NCBI GenBank assembly: GCA_903927755.1
Contig: CAIYOD010000017.1
Coordinates: 1 to 43,174, forward strand
DNA length: 43,174 bases
Direction: 5' to 3'
DNA from: an uncultured Thermoleophilia bacterium
GTDB lineage: Bacteria > Actinomycetota > Thermoleophilia > UBA2241
This document shows, in pieces, positions 34,045 to 43,174 of this stretch (position 1 is the first letter of the stretch; each line of letters starts with the position of its first letter). Both the position numbers and the translations under genes were made by a program. The notes beneath the pieces were generated by a model. The model did not search any database and was not told the origin of the DNA. It saw nothing but the letters and a program-made list of their open reading frames with translations.

Positions 34045-36209
34045 CCACGCTGCTCATCGAGATCGGCTGCGAGGAGCTGCCGTACAAGGTCTGCGAGTCG
34101 GTGATCCGTCAGCTCGAGGGCGCCCCGGAGCAGCCGGGCCTCGCGCTCTCGCTGCTCGGCGGTGAGCGCCTGCTCGAGGAGGGCGCGGCGGCCAGGGTCC
34201 TGGTGTCGCCGCGCCGCATCGCCGTCCTGGTCGACGGCGTACCGGCGGAGCAGCTGGCCCAGGTCCAGGAGTTCCGCGGCCCCAAGGCCGAGATCGCGTA
34301 CGCCGCGGACGGCACGCTCACCAAGGCCGGCGCCGGGTTCGCGCGCTCCAAGGGTGCGGCGGCCGAGGACATCCGCCGGGAGGTGGTCGACGGCACCGAG
34401 TTCGTCTTCGTCAGCGTCGAGGCCGAGCGGCGCGCGGCGCGCGATGTCGTGCCCGAGCTGGTCGCACGCCTCATCACGGGGCTGCAGATCCCGCGCGGCA
34501 TGCGCTGGGGCGCCAGGCCCGCGGGCGCGAGCGAGTACCTGCGGTTCTCGCGCCCCATCCGCTGGCTGGTGGCGAAGCTTGACGGCGAGACGCTGAGCGG
34601 CGCGTTCTACGGCCTGCACCTCGGCGAGGTCTCGCAGGGGCACCGTGTGCTCGGCTCACCGGTCGTGATAGCGACCGCCGGCGACTACGAGCGACTGCTC
34701 GAGGACCAGAAGGTCGTCGTCTCGCAGACCGAGCGCCGGCGGCGGATCGTCGACGGTCTCGACGCCGCCGCCGAGGAGCTCGGCGGCTCGTGGTCCGACC
34801 CCGGCGACGTGCTTGCCGAGGCGGTCTACCTCGCCGAGTGGCCGAGCGTCGCCCGCGGCACGTTCGACGAACGGCACCTGCGGCTGCCCGACGAGGTGCT
34901 GGTGACGGCGATGCAGAGCCACCAGCGTTACTTCCCCGTGCGCGACGCCGCGGGCAAGCTCATGCCGGCGTTCCTCTACGTGGCCAACGGCGACCCGGCT
35001 GCGGCTCCGCTGGTCACGCGCGGTAACGAGCGCGTGCTCGACGGCCGCCTGGACGACTCCGAGTTCGCCTTCGATCGTGATCTCGCCGAGGGTCTGCCCG
35101 CCATGGGCGAGCGTCTCGGCGCCGTCGTCTTCCACGAGAAGCTCGGCTCGCTCGCCGACAAGGCGAACCGGCTGGGCGGCCTCGTGGCCGCCCTGGCCTC
35201 CGGGCAGGGCCCGGGCACATCCGCCGCCGGCAACGGTTCGGGCGACTCCATGGCCGAGACCCTGCGTACCGCGGCCCGGCTCGCCAAGGCCGACCTCGTG
35301 AGCCAGGTCGTGATCGAGTTCCCCGTGCTGCAGGGCGTCATGGGCGGCATCTACGCCGAGGCCGGCGGCCTCGGCGACGCGGTGTCCCACGCCGTCGGCG
35401 AGCACCATCGGCCGCTGTCCGCGACGGCGCCGCTGCCGGGCACCGCCGCCGGCGCCCTGCTCGCCGTGGCCGACAAGCTCGACAACATCACCGGCGCCTG
35501 GGTCGCCGGCGAGAAGCCCTCCGGTTCGCGCGACCCCTACGGGTTGCGGCGCGCGGCCATGGGCATCGTGCGGATCTCGCTCGAGTTCAGTCTGCGCTTC
35601 CCGCTCGCCGGGCTCTTGACGGCGGCCGTCGACCAGTTCGAGTTGCAGGGCATCGAAGGCTTGGACGACGCGCGCCGCGCGACCATCGTCGCCGAGACGG
35701 CCGCCTTCGTGCGGGAGCGCCTGCAGGTACTCCTGCTCGACGCGGGCCTGCCGTTCCCGAGCGTCGAGGCCGCCATGGGTGCGCCGGCCGGCGACCTGCC
35801 GGCGCTGGCCGCGCGGGCGCGCACGTTCGCGGCGATGGCCGGCCGGGAAGTGTTCCAGGATGCCGTCACCGCCTACAACCGGTGCGCGGCGCTGGCGGCC
35901 AAGGATCCGGCAGCCGGGTCACGCGCCGTCGACCCGGCCCTCTTCACCGATGACGCCGAGCGTGAGCTCGCCGCGGCCTTCGACGCTGCGCGCGGGCCGC
36001 TCCTCGACGCCTTGGCCAACCTCGAGCTGGAGAGCGCCATCGGCGCCGCGGCCGGCCTGCGGCCGGCCGTCGACCGCTACTTCGACGCCGTCCTCGTCAT
36101 GGACCCGGACGAGGCCGTGCGCGCCAACCGTCTCGCGCAGCTGGCCGCCGTGACCGGCCTCATCGGCCGCATCGGCGAGTTCGGCCGCCTGCCGCTCACG
36201 CAAGCCTGA
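34041..36209 (+). CDS. glyS: Glycyl-tRNA synthetase beta subunit
   Basis: 722 residues. The start [20 protein letters not shown] is the classic GlyS N-terminus. Further motifs are [34 protein letters not shown] and the HD-like domain region [14 protein letters not shown], with [33 protein letters not shown] and [15 protein letters not shown]. The beta subunit binds tRNA-Gly and assembles with GlyQ as alpha2-beta2. Its ATG overlaps the glyQ stop, so the subunits are coupled for balanced synthesis. Confidence 0.96.
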   Translation: MTTLLIEIGCEELPYKVCESVIRQLEGAPEQPGLALSLLGGERLLEEGAAARVLVSPRRIAVLVDGVPAEQLAQVQEFRGPKAEIAYAADGTLTKAGAGFARSKGAAAEDIRREVVDGTEFVFVSVEAERRAARDVVPELVARLITGLQIPRGMRWGARPAGASEYLRFSRPIRWLVAKLDGETLSGAFYGLHLGEVSQGHRVLGSPVVIATAGDYERLLEDQKVVVSQTERRRRIVDGLDAAAEELGGSWSDPGDVLAEAVYLAEWPSVARGTFDERHLRLPDEVLVTAMQSHQRYFPVRDAAGKLMPAFLYVANGDPAAAPLVTRGNERVLDGRLDDSEFAFDRDLAEGLPAMGERLGAVVFHEKLGSLADKANRLGGLVAALASGQGPGTSAAGNGSGDSMAETLRTAARLAKADLVSQVVIEFPVLQGVMGGIYAEAGGLGDAVSHAVGEHHRPLSATAPLPGTAAGALLAVADKLDNITGAWVAGEKPSGSRDPYGLRRAAMGIVRISLEFSLRFPLAGLLTAAVDQFELQGIEGLDDARRATIVAETAAFVRERLQVLLLDAGLPFPSVEAAMGAPAGDLPALAARARTFAAMAGREVFQDAVTAYNRCAALAAKDPAAGSRAVDPALFTDDAERELAAAFDAARGPLLDALANLELESAIGAAAGLRPAVDRYFDAVLVMDPDEAVRANRLAQLAAVTGLIGRIGEFGRLPLTQA

Positions 36210-36282
36210 AGCCGAGGAGATCCGACCACGTCCCATGTGACCGCCGCGACACGGCGGACTACTGCACGGAAGAGCTACTGAG

Positions 36283-36315
36283 CGACTCTCCACACACGTT
36301 GCGCAGAGAGAGTCG
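36283..36315 (+). terminator. Hairpin between glyS and ppdK
   Basis: CGACTCTC (36283-36290) pairs with GAGAGTCG (36308-36315) around a 17-nt loop. It lies 74 nt past the glyS stop and just before the ppdK SD. A second small stem, CCGCCG (36241-36246) with CGGCGG (36252-36257), precedes it. Terminator or leader structure cannot be separated. Confidence 0.4.
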
Positions 36316-36342
36316 GACAAGATGCCAGGGGAGGCAATCAAG

Positions 36343-39066
<2,724 letters not shown>

Positions 39067-39084
39067 CGGAAGCGACGACGACGG

Positions 39085-39125
39085 GCGCCGGTCCGGGCCG
39101 CCGAGAGGCGCGCCCGGGCCGGCGC
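39085..39125 (+). terminator. ppdK terminator
   Basis: A 14-bp stem (39085-39098 with 39112-39125, one G-U) has a 13-nt loop and is followed by TTCTCGCT. It lies 18 nt after the ppdK stop. This is a good intrinsic terminator candidate. Confidence 0.6.
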
Positions 39126-39154
39126 TTCTCGCTCGCCGGGCGAGGGGGCGACCC

Positions 39155-39709
39155 ATGGCCAGGCTTGGACGAGAGATCGAGGTGAAGCTCGCCGACGGGC
39201 GGGCGCTCGTCGTGCGCGACGCGCGCAAGCGGGACGCCCGCGGCGTGACCGAGATGCTCGACGCGGTGGCCGCGGAGCCGCAGGCGACCCTGGTCCTGCA
39301 GCCCGGCGAGGCCAGCCCGGCGGACTGGCGGCGGCGCATCATCGATTCGATCCGCGCGCCGCGCAGCCTGTTCCTGATCGCCGACTCCGCCGGTTCCGTC
39401 GTGGGCAACCTCGGACTGTGGCCCGACGCGAACCCGGCGTCCGCGCACGTCGCGTGGCTCGGGATGTCGGTGGCCGACGGGTTCCGCGGCGTGGGCGCCG
39501 GCGGCGCCCTCCTGGAGACGGCGCTCGAGTGGGCGGCCTCCGCCGGCTTCCGTCGGGTGGTGCTCGGCGTGTTCCCGGAGAACGCCCGCGCGATGGGGTT
39601 CTACGAGCGCCACGGGTTCGTTCGCGAAGGGCTCCGCCGCGAGCAGTACCGCCGCGGCGACGGCTATCATGACGAGGTGCTCATGGCTCGTCCCCTCACA
39701 GGCCCGTGA
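39155..39709 (+). CDS. GNAT-family N-acetyltransferase
   Basis: 184 residues. An N-terminal strand region (EVKLADGRALVVRDARKRDA) precedes the acetyl-CoA site SVADGFRGVGAGGALLETALEWA (R/Q-x-x-G-x-G/A type) and VFPENARAMGFYERHGFVREG. The fold resembles YhhY or RimJ/L-like acetyltransferases; the substrate is unknown. It is the first gene after the ppdK terminator and its stop overlaps the next start (GTGA). Its length is normal for the family. Confidence 0.87.
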   Translation: MARLGREIEVKLADGRALVVRDARKRDARGVTEMLDAVAAEPQATLVLQPGEASPADWRRRIIDSIRAPRSLFLIADSAGSVVGNLGLWPDANPASAHVAWLGMSVADGFRGVGAGGALLETALEWAASAGFRRVVLGVFPENARAMGFYERHGFVREGLRREQYRRGDGYHDEVLMARPLTGP

Positions 39710-40146
39710 TCGTCGCGATGCACCGCCGCACGGCGCTCATCACGCTGGTCACTGCCGGCCTCATCGTCCTCGCCTGCCTTCCTGCCGTGGTCACCTTCGG
39801 CCTCGGCTGGCTGGAGTTGCCGCACATCCAGCCGTGGGGGGAGCCGCCGGCCAGGGACACGACGTCGCCCGAGGCCTGGACGCTCTTCGCCGTCTTCTAC
39901 CTCGCCTGGATGGCCGGCCTCGTCGTGCTGCTCGTCTGGTCGTTCGACCGCATCGGCCACAGGTGGCGGTACTACGAGAGCACCCCGCGGCCGAAGAAGG
40001 ACCGCCGCCGGGCGCGCGCGAGCATGCAAGCGGTGAACGCCGAGCAGCAGGCGGCGATCCAGGCGATGCGCCGGCGCGAAGCGCGCGAGGCGCAGCGGCG
40101 GCGCAGCCGCGAATCGCACGATGCCCGCAACGACGGGAGCCGCTGA
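39706..40146 (+). CDS. Small two-helix membrane protein with basic tail
   Basis: 146 residues from the GTG at 39706 (ATG at 39718 is an alternative). Two hydrophobic helices are seen (about 9-34 and 60-82), joined by a 25-residue extracytoplasmic loop. The C-terminal 55 residues are strongly basic and Gln/Ala/Arg-rich (RRRARASMQAVNAEQQAA, RRREAREAQRRRSRE), likely cytoplasmic and coiled-coil forming. I recognise no family. It lies between a GNAT gene (4-nt overlap) and dnaG (starting immediately after its stop), so it may be co-expressed with replication priming. Confidence 0.72.
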   Translation: MIVAMHRRTALITLVTAGLIVLACLPAVVTFGLGWLELPHIQPWGEPPARDTTSPEAWTLFAVFYLAWMAGLVVLLVWSFDRIGHRWRYYESTPRPKKDRRRARASMQAVNAEQQAAIQAMRRREAREAQRRRSRESHDARNDGSR

Positions 40147-41973
40147 GTGGCGCGCATCGCCCAGAGCAGCATCGAGCAGGTGGTGGCGGCCGCCGACATG
40201 GTCGAGGTGGTCGGCCAGTACACCGACCTCAAGAAGGCCGGGGCGAACTTCAGCGGGCGCTGCCCCTTCCACGAGGAGCGCACACCGTCGTTCTCGGTCA
40301 ATCCTGCCGAGAAACTCTATTACTGCTTCGGCTGCGGCGTCGGCGGCAACCTCATCGGCTTCGTCATGGCCAAGGAGAACATGGACTTCCCCGAGGCCGT
40401 CGAGCACCTGGCCGACAAGTACGGCATCGCGCTGGAGTTCGAGGAGTCCAGCGCGCGCGGAGACGCGGACCGCCGCGCCCGCGAGCGGCTGCGGGCGCTC
40501 CTCGAACAGGCGACCGCATACTACGAGCGCGTCTACCACGACGCCAAGGCGGCCGCGCCGGCGCGCGAGTACCTCACGGCGCGCGGCCTCTCGGACGAGG
40601 TCTGCCGCGCCTTTCGCGTGGGCTACAGCCTGCCGGGCTGGGAGAAGCTGCGCGAGGCCGCGCTCGCCAAGGGGTTCGGCGAGCAGGACCTGCTCGACGC
40701 CGGGCTCGTGATCCCGGGGAAGCGCGGGCGCCCCTACGACCGCTTCCGCGGCCGCATCATGTTCCCGCTCGGCGACGAGCGCGGGCGCACGCTCGGCTTC
40801 GGCGCCCGCACCCTCGGCGACGAGAAGCCCAAGTACCTCAACTCGCCGGAGACGCCGCTCTACCACAAGAGCGAGGCCCTCTTCGGCCTCGACAAGGCCA
40901 AAGCGGTGGCGCGCCAGGAAGACCGCGTGTACGTGGTCGAGGGCTACACCGACGTCATGGCCCTCGCCCAGGCGGGCGTCGCCAACGTGGTGGCGAGCAT
41001 GGGGACGGCCCTGACCGATCAGCAGCTGGGCCGCATGTCCCGCCTCACCCGCAACGTGTATCTCTGCTACGACGCCGACGCCGCCGGCATCGGCGCCATG
41101 CAGCGTGCGCTCACGCTCGGCCGCAGGATGAACCTTTCCCTGCATGTGGTGCGGATCCCGGACGGTCTCGACCCGGCGGACTACGTGCTCGCCGGGGCCG
41201 GCGGCGACGGTTTTCGCGCACTTGCGGCCGACGCGCAGACGCTGCTACAATTCCACGTCCGCTTGGCGCTCGCTACTCATGACCTCGACAAGCCCGACGG
41301 ACGGGCCCGCGCGTTTGCGCGACTGAGGGAGGTCCTCTCCGAGGCAGCGACGCCGATGGAGCGCGATGACGAGCTGCGCTATGTCGCCGACAAACTGCAG
41401 CTCTCCGCCGAGAGCGTGCGCTACCTGCTCTCCGGCGGCGGCCGCCCGGTAACGGGTCCCGCCACCGGCGGCAGCCAGGGCACGTCCTCGCGGAGCGGTG
41501 GATCCGCAGTCGCTCCCGGCGGCGCCCACGAGCTCGAGGTCAGATTCCTGGCCGGCTGCCTCGCGCAGCCCGGACCCGGCCGCGAGGCGCTCGCGGGCGT
41601 CGACGAGGGCTTCTTCGCCACCGCGGAGACGCGCGCCGCGCTGCGTCGCGTCAAGGAGCGGTTGGCGGCCGGCGGCGGCGGGAACACGACGCCATCGGCA
41701 GAGGACCAGGCGGTCACGGACGACGGCGCGGAGGCCTTCGCGGAGGTGATCGTCCGCGCCGGACGGGAGCGGTTCACCGCTACCGTCGTGAAGGAGCTCT
41801 TCCTGCGCCTGCAAGAGGCACAGGTGGGCCGGCTCATCGGGAGGCTCAAGGTCACGATGAGGAGTGACGACACTGGGAAGCAGGGTGAGGAGCTTGCGAG
41901 GCTCGAGGGCGTGCGCCGCAGCTTGCGCGAAGCACTCCGAGCCATCCCCGTGGACGAACAGGACGCCGACTGA
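40147..41973 (+). CDS. dnaG: DNA primase
   Basis: 608 residues. The N-terminal zinc ribbon has Cys39, His42, Cys60 and Cys63 ([26 protein letters not shown]). The RNA polymerase domain follows with [27 protein letters not shown], then the TOPRIM motifs [13 protein letters not shown] and [11 protein letters not shown]. The C-terminal 150 residues after a Gly/Ser linker would bind the helicase. It makes RNA primers at the replication fork. The GTG lies directly after the preceding stop with no gap. The next gene is the primary sigma factor, the dnaG-sigA pair conserved in many bacteria. Confidence 0.96.
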   Translation: MARIAQSSIEQVVAAADMVEVVGQYTDLKKAGANFSGRCPFHEERTPSFSVNPAEKLYYCFGCGVGGNLIGFVMAKENMDFPEAVEHLADKYGIALEFEESSARGDADRRARERLRALLEQATAYYERVYHDAKAAAPAREYLTARGLSDEVCRAFRVGYSLPGWEKLREAALAKGFGEQDLLDAGLVIPGKRGRPYDRFRGRIMFPLGDERGRTLGFGARTLGDEKPKYLNSPETPLYHKSEALFGLDKAKAVARQEDRVYVVEGYTDVMALAQAGVANVVASMGTALTDQQLGRMSRLTRNVYLCYDADAAGIGAMQRALTLGRRMNLSLHVVRIPDGLDPADYVLAGAGGDGFRALAADAQTLLQFHVRLALATHDLDKPDGRARAFARLREVLSEAATPMERDDELRYVADKLQLSAESVRYLLSGGGRPVTGPATGGSQGTSSRSGGSAVAPGGAHELEVRFLAGCLAQPGPGREALAGVDEGFFATAETRAALRRVKERLAAGGGGNTTPSAEDQAVTDDGAEAFAEVIVRAGRERFTATVVKELFLRLQEAQVGRLIGRLKVTMRSDDTGKQGEELARLEGVRRSLREALRAIPVDEQDAD

Positions 41974-41990
41974 CGGTGAGGACGACTGAC

Positions 41991-43109
<1,119 letters not shown>

Positions 43110-43157
43110 GAAGGCCGCGAGGCCACGACCACGAAGACGACCGCGGAGTCGGGAGCG

Positions 43158-43174
43158 GGGCGGCGAGGCCGCCC
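43158..43174 (+). terminator. Candidate sigma factor gene terminator, cut by the window edge
   Basis: GGGCGGC (43158-43164) and GCCGCCC (43168-43174) form a 7-bp stem with a 3-nt loop. It lies 48 nt after the stop codon. Whether a U-tract follows is not visible. Confidence 0.35.

Overview
The window is a dense, very GC-rich bacterial chromosome segment, roughly 70% G+C by eye, with many GTG starts, short gaps and several leaderless-looking promoters. Gene content points to a deep-branching Actinomycetota such as Thermoleophilia or Coriobacteriia. The signs are a heterotetrameric GlyQS, ThyX, pyruvate phosphate dikinase, DUF1385 next to prfA-prmC, and a recO/glyQ/glyS/ppdK/dnaG/sigA order. This placement is an inference from gene order and cannot be proved from the sequence alone. 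There are no CRISPR arrays, insertion sequences, rRNA or tRNA genes that I can see.

Region 1 (1-6534, mostly minus strand) starts with two tandem secreted NlpC/P60 cell-wall hydrolases, the first cut by the window edge. A B12-binding radical SAM protein and a padR-2TM operon follow. The radical SAM promoter and the padR promoter each carry the same near-identical 17-bp palindrome inside the -35/-10 spacer, which suggests one small PadR regulon. A phosphate-transport pair (DUF47 and Pit permease) closes the region. Region 2 (6733-9711) holds a small secreted protein, a YbdK-type carboxylate-amine ligase coupled to a DUF1844-like protein with a histone-H1-like tail, and a convergent DUF1638 gene.

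Region 3 (9926-21905, plus strand) is a run of ten closely spaced genes. It begins with 3-hydroxybutyryl-CoA dehydrogenase, cobalamin adenosyltransferase, lysA and hom. It continues with a 6-phosphofructokinase carrying pyrophosphate-type residues, an archaeal-type phosphoglycerate mutase, a glycogen-debranching-like glycosidase and a metallophosphoesterase. It ends with cyclic 2,3-diphosphoglycerate synthetase and 2-phosphoglycerate kinase. The last two enzymes form the complete route from 2-phosphoglycerate to cyclic 2,3-diphosphoglycerate, a solute known from thermophilic methanogens. The mutase can supply the 2-phosphoglycerate and the phosphoesterase is a candidate for breaking the product down. 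This is the most striking system in the window.

Region 4 (22172-28847, plus strand) is information processing: rho with a long Q/G/R-rich disordered N-terminus, rpmE, thyX, DUF1385, prfA, prmC and recO. Region 5 (28848-33102) interrupts this series with one large minus-strand gene for a 1197-residue secreted protein that has aerolysin-like amphipathic strands. It has its own terminator and is divergent from glyQ. Region 6 (33103-43174) returns to housekeeping: glyQ, glyS, ppdK, a GNAT acetyltransferase, a small membrane protein, dnaG and the primary sigma factor.
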